Assembly: GCF_014529535.1 (NCBI RefSeq)
Contig: NW_023503632.1
Location: forward strand, 806,001-870,000
Length of the DNA stretch: 64,000 nt
From: Bradysia coprophila
Lineage: Eukaryota > Arthropoda > Insecta > Diptera > Sciaridae
Reading direction: 5' to 3'
Every line of letters begins with the position of its first letter. Position 1 is the stretch's first letter. Position numbers and translations under genes: made by a program. The notes under the pieces are model-generated. The model did no database searches and was not told where the DNA came from. It saw only the letters and a program-made list of their open reading frames with translations. Shown here one piece after another: positions 23,937 to 34,102 of this stretch.

Positions 23937-24107
23937 TGTAGGAATATCCAGAGGTAGCAGCTTGATTGAAAGAAAGAATTAGAGTTCAATCTGAATAGCT
24001 TTTATTGCAAACAAATAATTTAGTGACTTGATGTGACGAAAGGCTTTTATCGAATGAATATTTTCCAGAATGAATTTTGACCGATTACTTGATTGAATAC
24101 TTCAACA
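23937..24107 (-). repeat. Copia 5' LTR
   Basis: 171 bp. The adjoining GGGCCCATAACC complement of the primer-binding site fixes this as the 5' LTR in element orientation. Confidence 0.92.
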
Positions 24108-24112
24108 ATATG

Positions 24113-26684
24113 AAGATTTTTCCTATTCCCAAAGCACCTTTGCTGTTCCTCGTATTTGTACCAGAGCAAAGTCCATCCGCTAATCCGGTGCTATACACGA
24201 ACTCATGCCATTAAGTAGCGCTTTTCATTCAGGTCTTTGTCCATTTTTAATTCAAATTTTCTTCCTCACATCCCAATCTGAACCCTTCTCAAACGAATCC
24301 CTTAACACCACTTACAATGAATATTTTAACGCTGACAATTTCATTAATTTCTCTCAGCAAAATCAGATATCTCAGTGAAAATGTGAATATACCGGCAATT
24401 GATTACCGTTCGATGAGTTTACAACATCGATAATAGAGGTTTGATACTGTCAGTACCTGTAACACCGCAGAGGACAAATTAATTCATCGAGATGCAGCTT
24501 TCTAACGATACGATAATTTATCATCGCAAATAGATATCACTGCAAAACCAATGGAAAGCCACCATCATTAATTAAATTACATCCATAGATCCATTTCCAT
24601 ACAATCATTTCTTTTGCTCTTGTTGTAGCAAAAAGGTGACGACGAATCTATTACACAAAAATTACGACTCATCATTATCTGTCTCATTTTCCCCTTTATT
24701 TGAATATTTATTTGAATAAGAATTTTTCCATCAACAAAAAATCTACGCAAATAAATAAGGAGGGTAAGCTACCTTTTAACAAAAATCAACAACAAAAAAA
24801 CGAAGAAAAATCCTTTACACATAAAAGTGTGTGACAAATAAAGCATTTTCTATTCAAATCTCTCCGGTTCTGGTGTGTATTATATATAGTAGATCCCAAC
24901 CCCTTGAACAAATTAAACAAATCAAAATATAGTCGGAACACTCTTTTTTTTCGCATACACTTTTTTTGTGTGTGATTTTCTAATTCCATTTCCTTTTAGC
25001 AAGGATTAGTAAGATATTTTCACAGGTCACGTGAGCACGCGTGTCGACCATTAGTAAAAATCTCTAAACGAAAACACAAGTTTAATTTTTGTGTTCATTT
25101 CGTTTTAAGGTTTTGCAATGTATGATAGCGAAAAGAAAAAATGGAAATAAAAAAAAAAGTTCAACATTTTTCCAGCATTTCTTTGCAGAGATTTTCGAAT
25201 TCGTGACAGAGCAAAATTAATGTTTTTTCTTCAGTGCTAGACTCTGGTTTCGTTAATGGTCAAAGGAATTAGTTGTGAAAACAAATAACACACAGTAGTA
25301 TACCGTTAAAGGACATATTGCGCTTAATGTGTTTTTAATTTTCGTTTCTAATGAGAGATCTTTAAAATGTTTTGAATTTAAGGGGATGTTGGCTTGAAGC
25401 TTATTTTTAGATATCAAAAGTGTCAAAATTGCAATACACCATTTAAGGCTATGTTGAATTTATAAGGTTTAAAAAGCCTCCTAACCAAATCCTTTCTATC
25501 TTTCCTTTCAGCGTTGTACGGCTGATTAGTGAAGTCTATAATAGCTATTTTCACAGGACATATTCCAAATACAGAAGATATAGCGCAAATGAACAACTAT
25601 CGAAATAATCTGTGCGTAAACTGACTGTAAGTAAATACCATGCTCAAAAGTACCGTATTTGGACAAGGCTGTAAACTTTGGGGAGGTATGGCGATCTACG
25701 TGACCTCCCCAAAGATTACAGATACCAAAACCTGGTAACTTTGTAATATTTTGATATAACAGTAGACTAAGTCCCACCCTTTGGGCGGGTCAGATACCTT
25801 GACTGACAGTTTTCTCAACATATTTTTGATCAATTTCATTGTATTTAATACAAAAGCCTACTTATTCCAGCTTGTTTCCGTCAATGATCCATTGTACAAA
25901 ATAAAATTAACTTTAGCGATGGATGGCCAGTTGCTGATTTTTTTTTAAAATAAGGATGACTGAAATGCATGCTGGTCCAATGTCTGGGAACTAAATCTAA
26001 GTTTTTCGAAAGAACCCATAGCGTAAAATTTTGATTTTTTTAGCTTTGGTTGTGAAGGAAATAAAAAACTACCTACTTGATAGTTAACACAGACAACTTG
26101 ACAGTTGACTAAAATTTGATAGTTGACTATCACATTCGATAGTTGACTAACAATTTGATAGTTGGCTAGCAGTAGATGTTTACCGGTTCAAAGCTGGACA
26201 TCAACTGACGAAATTGTTCTTTCCACTTGCTCTTTAATAAATTCTATCGAGGACATACTTATACGATTTACACACACTACGCAACAAAATCAAATTTCAT
26301 CAAAGTAATCTTTTTTGATTGAGGCTATAATCACCAGTGAAAATTCTGTTTTTCTGGGATAGCTTCCAGATCCTTCATCGAACTCAGCCTTGGGATCTTA
26401 ATTCCACAAATAAAAAAAAAGATTCATCCAAATTGATTGAGAATTCCTCAAGTTATCGTGCCTTGTAACACCCACATTCAACGTTTTTCATTTCGAACAT
26501 TTTCAATCACAGTGAACCTTTTTGTTATCCACATTTTTCGGTATTTTCTGGTGTAAGACCCTGATTTTCAGTCAAGAGAATAAACTTACTTTCAGCAGAA
26601 ACAGCATATTTTTGGACAGCTGTTTATTCCTAGTGGATGTTAACCTGCACCCTCGTGATGAGTTCAGCCGCCATGTATAACGTG
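24113..26684. other. intergenic, AT-rich, with dispersed repeats
   Basis: No gene recognised. A small inverted repeat with CTTTGGGGAGGT and ACCTCCCCAAAG arms lies at 25673-25716 and has a diverged relative near 33504-33565. GTCCCACC...GGGTGGGTCAGAT near 25770 recurs at 31808. Confidence 0.5.
26085..26240. repeat. diverged relative of the 289-bp array unit
   Basis: Repeats of TTGATAGTTGACTA followed by GTAGATGTTTACC and ACTGACGAAATTGTTCT match the layout of the array unit in the Copia element (AGATGTTTACTATTCG, GACTGACGAAATTATTCT), but more diverged. Confidence 0.6.
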
Positions 26685-26798
26685 TGTTATGATCAAGGTA
26701 AATATATAATCGAATCAGATGTGCAGTGGCACGAAAGTTTGCTATAAGTTGTGCGTCTGAATGGCATTACCTATATTTACCTTGGTTATGATCACGTG
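26685..26798. repeat. fold-back MITE
   Basis: Arms around AAGGTAAATATA and TATATTTACCTTGG enclose a short loop. It resembles the element at 21155-21275. Confidence 0.65.
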
Positions 26799-27370
26799 CT
26801 TACTGTCAATAAAAGTTAATTATTGAATTAAAAATTCCATATTTTCGTTTGTCCGTAAGTATTAGAAGATTTATACAGACAAAACACATCGATTTTTTAG
26901 TCCAATATCAAAGGAAACCCATAAATTAAGTAACTCGTATATCGGGCATTTCCAAAATATTGGCAAGGTTAACAGATTTTACAAAAAGGAAATCTAATAA
27001 AATAACACTTCCTACTCAATCATCAATCAGTCCTTAGTCAAATATGTCGAGCCTGTTTCTGTCGTTGATTGGATATTTTCACAAAATAATTGACTGAAAA
27101 TCTTTTACTTCATTTCTTTTAACAAACAGTTTGACACCATGTTTAACATCACTAAATGAATTTAACTGAACGAAACAAAAACATAGCCCCTGTCCCTTCG
27201 TTTCCATTTCAAGTTAAGTTGATTAACAGTTATTTGAACAAGATGGAAATAGTATATCTTCAAGGACGTTTGAAGTGCCACCCACGGATGGAGAGAATTT
27301 AAGAAAAATATCATACAAATGAATGAATGAACGAAACATTTAACGAAACTAGAGCAAGATCTATAAGTCA
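26799..27370. other. non-coding
   Basis: No gene or clear repeat seen. Confidence 0.5.
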
Positions 27371-27569
27371 TGATTTCCACTTACTTAAAAAGTACTTCGT
27401 GTGAGAGACAAAATTGAATTTTTCATACTTAAGTATGGTTTCCTCTCAACAAAAAGTACTCCGTGTGAGATCCGTGAGAGAGCGAGCTGTCAAGTAAATA
27501 AAGGAAAAATTGAAGAAATTCAATTTTGTCTCCCACACGGAGGAGTACTTTTTTGGTAAGTGGAAATCA
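27371..27569. repeat. 199-bp fold-back MITE
   Basis: TGATTTCCACTTACTTAAAA at the left pairs with TTTTTTGGTAAGTGGAAATCA at the right. The inner AGTACTYCGTGTGAGAGACA block is also mirrored. Confidence 0.8.
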
Positions 27570-28499
27570 AGCCTTAAGTTACTCAAGAGAATACATTGCA
27601 TATATTTTTGTAATAACCATGGATGACAGTTGACATAGTATGATGTTCGTCTGACTAGACATTCATTTGAGGTACTAAAATAACTTTCTTTTCACATAAT
27701 TCACAACTTTTTACGTCAGCTAACGAACGATCCCGGTGAGAGTAATTACAGGAAGTAAAACAAATGTCACGAATTTTTTTAATAAAAGAACTTTTTCTGG
27801 TAATTTTTTCCTCATTGTGGTTCCAGCTGATAACATAAAAGGTTGTACATTGCAAACAAAGTCAATTTAATAGTGGATTCATTGAAAAAAGGAATGATTG
27901 CTCCAAAGTTTGATTGGTAAGTGGTTGATTCACTTTTAATTTTCCATTTAACTTGGTGCGAGGTATCACTAAACGCAATTTGTAGGCGGCAGCATTTAGA
28001 AACTTCCCGAGAGTGCAGTCCACCTCCTGTAGTAAAGGAAAAGGATGCCTCATTTCGACAGGTAATTCTACGATTTGAAAGGTTTTCATTCGAATTAAGC
28101 TATAACTTCTTGTGTTATTTGATCACACCAATTGCTCACATTTTACATAGATCATCTTCAAGATACGGTTCAATCTTATCGTTAATTGTTTCTATTATTC
28201 ATTCATTTGTGTGAGATTTTTTTAACGTGGATGGCATTTCAAACAGCTTTGAAGATGATCTATACATCATGTTAATTATACGGTAACGCCGCCCCGGCGT
28301 AACCCGACCCCACTCAAGTTTTCGTTAAGTTGTCCTTAAACTCAATCCATTAAAGTTAACTGCCTGCAAATTCAGTCATTGTTCTTACCAGGGTAGATAT
28401 ATGGGCGGATGACATTAACTTGATTCTTCCCTGAAATCCTTCCAAGTTTCGAAGGGAAATTCACGTAGGCTTCTCTGAATTTATTTATTCTTTACGTAG
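27570..28499. other. upstream region of the pickpocket gene, 5' exon not located
   Basis: The start-codon exon of the channel should lie here or further left, but I could not fix it. A 15-bp inverted pair (ATAGATCATCTTCAA, 28147-28161, with its complement at 28249-28263) is present. Confidence 0.4.
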
Positions 28500-31058
28500 C
28501 ACATAAACGAACTTTTTAAGGATTACTGCAAAACTAGTTCTGTGCATTGCATAAAATATATCACCGAACCGAAACTACATTGGATCGAGAGGTAGGCGCT
28601 AATATCGTCTCGAATTGAAACTCTGTGACCTAATCAAAGAAATTCAACTTCCAGGATATGGTGGATCATCACGATGATTTTGTGTGTCACTTGTTCGATT
28701 ATAGTGTCGAAAGAAGTGTACAATAAATGGCAAAAGAGTCCAGTAATTGTTTCATTCGCTGAGAAATACACACGAGTCTCGGAGATCCCATTTCCGTCGG
28801 TAACGATATGCCCCGAAACAAAGGCACGTTCGTCAATTTTGAATTTCACCCAACTGTATAACAGGTGGATGGAGGATGGGGTGGATGCGTTGGAAAAGGA
28901 AGAAGAAGAGAAGTACTTGTGCCATACATGGCCATTCATAAATTACAGATTTTTACTCATTGATTCGTTACGTAATTATGAACGGCCTGTACTTTGTGGA
29001 CATTTACGTCTGCTGATTTTCATTAATCTTTCAGCTTAAGGAAAATGGTTGCCGTGCTTCAGTTGTGCAGTGACTCACTAAATGAGGAACTCAACGAAAC
29101 TGGTCGTTACAACTTCACGGACAATAAAATCTTTGAAATAATAAAAGAGGCACGGCTAACGATCAGCATATAATAGGTAGAGCTAAACATATTTCACTCA
29201 TAGGTCGCACCAAGCTTTGATGAAACTCTGGTGAACTGCAAGTTTCAAAATAGAGAAGAGCATTGTCGCGACTACTTTGAGGAAGTGATAACCGAGGAAG
29301 GACTATGTTACACATTCAATTCGCTGGAGCCGACACAGATATATCGGGAAAGAGAGTAAGTTGATTTTTAGTAGCGCAAAAATGATTTGGTTTTCGGACT
29401 ATGAGTGAGTACAAGAGACAGTAGCAATGAAAATTTCAAACTCTCTCTGGTACAATCAGTCTAACAAGATTCGTTCCTCGAATTTTAGACTCGTCTTAAG
29501 AGGTGTTGCCTCAGTGACGGGAAAATATATTTTACAACATTCTGTAGGCACAGGCATGAACTTTTCGACGCACTGGATCGTACGAAGAAGACAATTGATA
29601 ATTGGTCTTTGGATGACGGTTATACCTCTCTGAATAACAGATCCTACCCGTTACGAGTATTCGGCTCAGGTGTAAGAGATGGTTTGGCGGTAACATTTAG
29701 TTTAAATCGATCGGAATTCGACGAAACATGTCGCAGCCACGTACAAGGATTTAAAATACAATTGCATATGCCTGGCGTTTTCCCGCAACTCACCAAGCAT
29801 TACTTTCATTTACCAATGAAACGAGATGTTTTGGTTGCAGTAAATCCTCACATTATTAAAACGGATGAAGACCTGGTTTCTTACGGACATGAGGTGTAAG
29901 TGTGAAATGGCGGTGATGATGTTTTTATTCCAATCTAACGATCTTTTCCTAATAACATCACGTGCAGTCGTCAGTGCTATTTTTCCGACGAAAAATGGTT
30001 GCAATTTTTCAGATTTTACACGAAAGAAAACTGTGACTTCGAGTGTTTGACAGTACGTTACGTATGTTATGTGTTAGTTGTATGTAACGTACCTGCTTGT
30101 AAATTTGTGTGATTGCCTTCAGCTCTGCAAACCTGACTATTGCCAAAACAACAGATTTACAAACAGTGACGACCAACATTTTACATGTTAGCTAGCGGTA
30201 AGCACTTTTTCACAGCCGCAAATAGTAAAGGACACTTTACCGCACGATGGCATGTAATAGTACATTTACGCACTACGCGTATAAAGTCCGTGTGATGCAA
30301 ATAAACTTCTGTTCTCACAATCTGAATTTCCGAATAGAATCACACGTTACTTGCATGTGGCTGTGTCCGATTCTCTATGCCAAGAACCAAGGACACAAAA
30401 ATTTGCGGAATTAAGAAAATTGACTGTTGCATCAGAGCTGAAGATGAACTGCTCAGGAAAGACGACGGCCTCCTTGGAAGTAACGTATTCGATGATTGTA
30501 ACTGTCTACCGTCTTGCACGTCCTATACTTATGGCGTGGAACAATCTCACAATATTATCAAATCGAAGGCAGAGTGTTCGCACTGCGGTTCGATGTAGGA
30601 TGACTTCAGCATACCATATATCAACGGTAGAACATTTTTTGTTACTTAAATTTATCCCTTTTTGTTCTAGTGAAAAAGAGACGGCAATTGTGCGAATTTT
30701 CTTCAACAAAAAACAATTTATCTCATCAAAACGTTCGAAATTGTATGGACATATCGAGCTATTGGCCAATTTTGGCGGGCTTTTGGGACTCTTTCTGGGC
30801 ATTTCTTTGCTCAGTTTCGTTGAAATCATTTATTTCTTTACGTTGAGAACCTACTTGCTGGTGAAGCGAAAAATTTTACCGATCAATAGTTCCACCGATA
30901 AATCGAAAATGAAATCGAACGAAAAAATGAATGGAATACGATCAAGTGTGTTGAACGATCCTAGTGGTCGAGTCCCTTTAGCTAAAAAGGGAATGGCACT
31001 TTTTGCGCAACGGCGACGTGTCTCAAGTCGAAAGGACATAGTCAGAGAGGGATTTTAA
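28500..31058 (+). CDS. pickpocket-type DEG/ENaC sodium channel subunit (5' exon missing)
   Basis: Amiloride-sensitive-type cation channel subunit, plasma membrane. Exons: 28500-28591, 28655-28912, 29035-29149, 29204-29355, 29548-29895, 29968-30052, 30338-30594, 30671-31058; all junctions keep frame (564 residues visible). The N-terminal gating region reads YCKTSSVHCIKYITEPK. TM1 follows (IWWIITMILCVTCSIIV). The extracellular loop is Cys-rich (ENCDFECLT, ACGCVRFSMPR, CNCLPSCTSYTY). TM2 (ANFGGLLGLFLGISLLSFVEI) holds the GxS selectivity filter. The intron at 29150-29203 would use a GC donor, and the donor at 28913 (GTACTT) is weak. Family is certain; the exact ppk paralog is not. Insect relatives act in mechanosensation, taste, pheromone sensing or osmosensing. 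Confidence 0.88.
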
Positions 31059-31276
31059 CTTTTACGTCACATCACATCCAATCAAGTAGCACATCATGTA
31101 AGCCTTTAACAATTCAAAAAATAAATAAAATTTGCAAATTGAGCTCAAAACGCACCACTAAATGAAAGATGTGACTCGGCCCGCTCTCGTCAATTCTTCA
31201 AATGTTGGTGGAGTGTTGCAAACCTTCAAGGAGAGCTGCCTTAATGGTCATGTAAAGTTTTTTTTTTTAATCGACT
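31059..31276 (+). other. pickpocket 3' UTR
   Basis: AATAAA at 31120-31125, about 62 nt after the stop codon, is a plausible polyadenylation signal. Confidence 0.5.
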
Positions 31277-31416
31277 ATTCACGCCGTAAGTGTCTAAAAT
31301 TTGAATTTTAAGTGAACGATTCGATGAAAAAGTGAACCGAAAAATACATTTCAACGCTTCATAGAAAGACCTTTGCACTTTCCATTTTTAATTTCGACCG
31401 CACTTACGGAGTGAAT
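31277..31416. repeat. inverted repeat with ATTCACGCCGTAAGTG arms
   Basis: ATTCACGCCGTAAGTG (31277-31292) pairs with CACTTACGGAGTGAAT (31401-31416). Non-coding. Confidence 0.65.
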
Positions 31417-31597
31417 TGCGATGAAAATGACCGCAAAGGCCTTGACCGATCCTGCGAGAATGGCTCAAGAAATTCAACACCGTTACGTATGCCATAATTC
31501 CACAGGGAATTGTGTGCCAGAATTGTAGATTAGAACTGCAAAAACTCTATAAATTGAATCGTCACATGAACACAATCGAGCTATGGCAGAAACCGGT

Positions 31598-31725
31598 CCT
31601 GACCTACATTTGTCTGAAATCTGAAGACCAATAAAAATTCAGATAGATTCCAAATACACCTGAAATATGCACTGATTTACCTGAATTTTTATTGGTCTTC
31701 AGATTCCAGGTATATTAAGGTCAGG
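31598..31725. repeat. 128-bp fold-back MITE
   Basis: CCTGACCT...TCTGAAGACCAATAAAAATT pairs with its complement ending AAGGTCAGG. Perfect over much of each arm. Confidence 0.8.
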
Positions 31726-32231
31726 TAAAAAAATCAATTTATAGGTTCAGTTCTTATCAGATTCAGGAAATCTGAGCTTCAGGACGACCCCATCCGTTCA
31801 AAACTAGGTCCCACCTGTTGGGTGGGTCAGATCCCTTGACTGTCTGAACCTGAACTTCTTAATAGATGTTGTATTGGTAATGATTTATTGGTTGATTAAG
31901 AAGAACTACTAGAACGGTCTAAATCTCTCATTAATAATTTAATTCTGTTTTGGTTTACTGAAAATCTTTGTAAAGTCTTAAAACGATACTAATTTTTGAT
32001 TCACAACTTCATTTTCGTTACTGGCCTGGTTTCATGCTCATATTAGACCGTTATTGTCTATAAAATGATGAATGCCTTCAATAAAAATTAAACTCGTGTG
32101 AACTTCACACTCGTTAATTTTTGTGGTTTATTCGCTTTTGTTAACAAGACAAAATAAAATATCAAGAAAGACTTATTGAAATAGATCAAAAAATTCGTTT
32201 AGCAACAGCAGCTACATCGTTAGACCAATAT

Positions 32232-32530
32232 AAAAGGCTTTTTCTGAGAACTACTTCCAGATGGTTGAACCAACACAACCCATTTTCGAACTTGACCTGA
32301 GGATTTCAATACTCCGTCAAATAAAAAAAAGTTTTTGAAAATCGGTTGAGCTTTGCTCCAGTTATCGTGTTAACAAAGAGCAGAAAAGGCTTCTTCTGAG
32401 AACTACTCCCAGATGGTTGAACCGATACCACCCATTTTCGAACTTGACCTGAGGATTTCAATACTTCGTCGAATAAAAAAGAGTTTTTGAAAATCGGTTG
32501 AGATTTACTCAAGTTATCGTGTTAACAAAG
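32232..32530. repeat. 152-bp tandem duplication
   Basis: Two head-to-tail copies beginning AAAAGGCTT, sharing GATGGTTGAACC, ACCTGAGGATTTCAATAC and TTGAAAATCGGTTGAG. They are diverged by a few percent and part of a dispersed family also seen near 26400 and 37500-38050. Confidence 0.8.
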
Positions 32531-32753
32531 GGCACAAAATTTTAACATTTAACGTTTTTTCATCACATTTCCATACATTTTTAATCATAGTGAACGTGTT
32601 ACGTAAGGTGTATTTGTTTTTGTAAAACCCATGACTTACAGTCAAGGGAATAAGTTGTGGATCGTACTGATCATTTGTTATGTTAACTTACGAAACATTG
32701 ATTAGATTGCTTTGATTAATGAAGTAAGTAATATGAATGGTGTCACTGTGATA

Positions 32754-32932
32754 AGTTTCTTCCATCGTACGGTAAAAACGAATTTTGACAGGCCGAAAAC
32801 AACCGACCGTCATCCACAGAAGCAAACATAACCGCAACTTAAACAAATTTGTTCGTTAAAACTTCAAAGTGAGGTTGTGTTGGCTTCTCTGTGGATGACG
32901 ATTGACATTTTGAACGACCTTGGAAGAAACCT
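32754..32932. repeat. 180-bp MITE, copy 2
   Basis: Near-identical to 6770-6949, with the same TTTCTTCCATCG and GGAAGAAACCT ends. High similarity implies recent mobilisation. Confidence 0.82.
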
Positions 32933-34102
32933 ATAGCAGTAAACAAAATATTAAATTCAAGTTTGTTATTATGGTTTGGTCAGCCTGAATGAAAAATAGT
33001 ATATGTCACACAGACGCCTTCACTACTTCGGTCAAAAACGCACCTTTTTGATCCTAGTAACATAATATACTATTGTTTTGAGGCCTTTTCCAATTGTTTT
33101 GAAGTGTCAAACATGCGAAAGCTACAAAATTTGGTCGATTGATTCATTTCAGTAAACAAAATGTCGTAGCTATTTAGCAAGGGTTTGACATTTCAAAACA
33201 ACCGGAAAACAAAAGAATTTTATGTCAAAGTCGTGTTGCTATACGGTGTTTAAGTCAAGGTTCTGAAAGAACAGGTTAAGACACTTACGAAGGCGGGTGA
33301 AACACAAATCTTGACAATTCAGACATGTATATTGTTTGAAAAGTCAACTTAAAACAATTTTTTTTTGTTAAGTTGAAATCGTCATCACGTCATTCACAAT
33401 AACCCACAAAGTGACATTTTCCTTATACAAAATGTGTCATTTTGTCAATTATTGTGAATGAAGCGGCGCCACCTCTCTCACTTAAACACTATATAAACGG
33501 AAGGCTGTAAACTAGGAATGATCTTAAAATGGCGATCTGCGTGACCCCTCCAAAGCTTACAGATGACACCCTCTTGTGCAAACGTACAGTAAAATCTTGG
33601 TTTCCCAATAATTCCAATGAAAACTCCGGATTATAGAAAAGATGTTTTTATTGTTTGAGACTCCTAAACGAAGTGATTGAACATTAATTGAATTTTAACC
33701 TGTGAACTAGATATACAATATTTCATATAATTCAACATAAAATAGCAAAACGAAAAGCCTGTTGATTTCACGTTATTTGAATAAGCTAGTAACGCAGCAC
33801 CATCTCTACTGAAAGCTTTGATCTAACGCAACAGTTGATTCAAACTTTTGAAAATTGTAGTAGTGAGCTGCCGTGGAATCAAATGACGTTTGAAGTAATT
33901 TTTTATGACTCAAAAGGAATGACACAGAGACGGTGTTCGGCGACAGTAGTAAGTTGTCATCTGACATAATAATTTGCTTATACAGATCGAAAGCTAAAAG
34001 GAACGAAAGAAAAAAAATGAATTGCTCATCGTCACAACAAATTTGAAAATGTGTTTGTGCATCAATCAGCATAGAATTTAGTTGCTTTTCTGTTTAAAGA
34101 AA
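32933..34102. other. intergenic upstream of swiss cheese
   Basis: Contains a small inverted repeat (CATTCACAATAA, 33391, with its complement ending 33460). No gene. The sws promoter should lie here, but no diagnostic core element stands out. Confidence 0.45.

Larger units (their letters stand above)
21698..24107 (-). mobile_element. non-autonomous Copia-superfamily LTR element
   Basis: LTRs at 21698-21868 and 23937-24107 are both 171 bp and nearly identical (I see about two differences). Both start TGT and end ACA. The 5-bp target duplication ATATG is perfect (21693-21697 and 24108-24112). Beside the right LTR, GCTGGGCCCATAACC (23922-23936) is the complement of the Copia primer site matching initiator tRNA-Met, so the element reads on the minus strand. 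The polypurine tract is the complement of CACCCCCTCAATC (21869-21881), next to the left LTR. The 2.07-kb interior has no gag, integrase core, RT or RNase H. It holds a fragment like the GAG-pre-integrase domain and a 289-bp tandem array. Confidence 0.92.

Noticed and set aside
27862-28214. ORFs on both strands considered as the 5' exon of the pickpocket gene
   Set aside because: Neither has the expected cytoplasmic N-terminus, and no donor phase could be matched to the 28500 acceptor with confidence.
32306-32512. 68-codon minus-strand ORF with internally repeated sequence
   Set aside because: Created by the 152-bp tandem duplication; not a gene.
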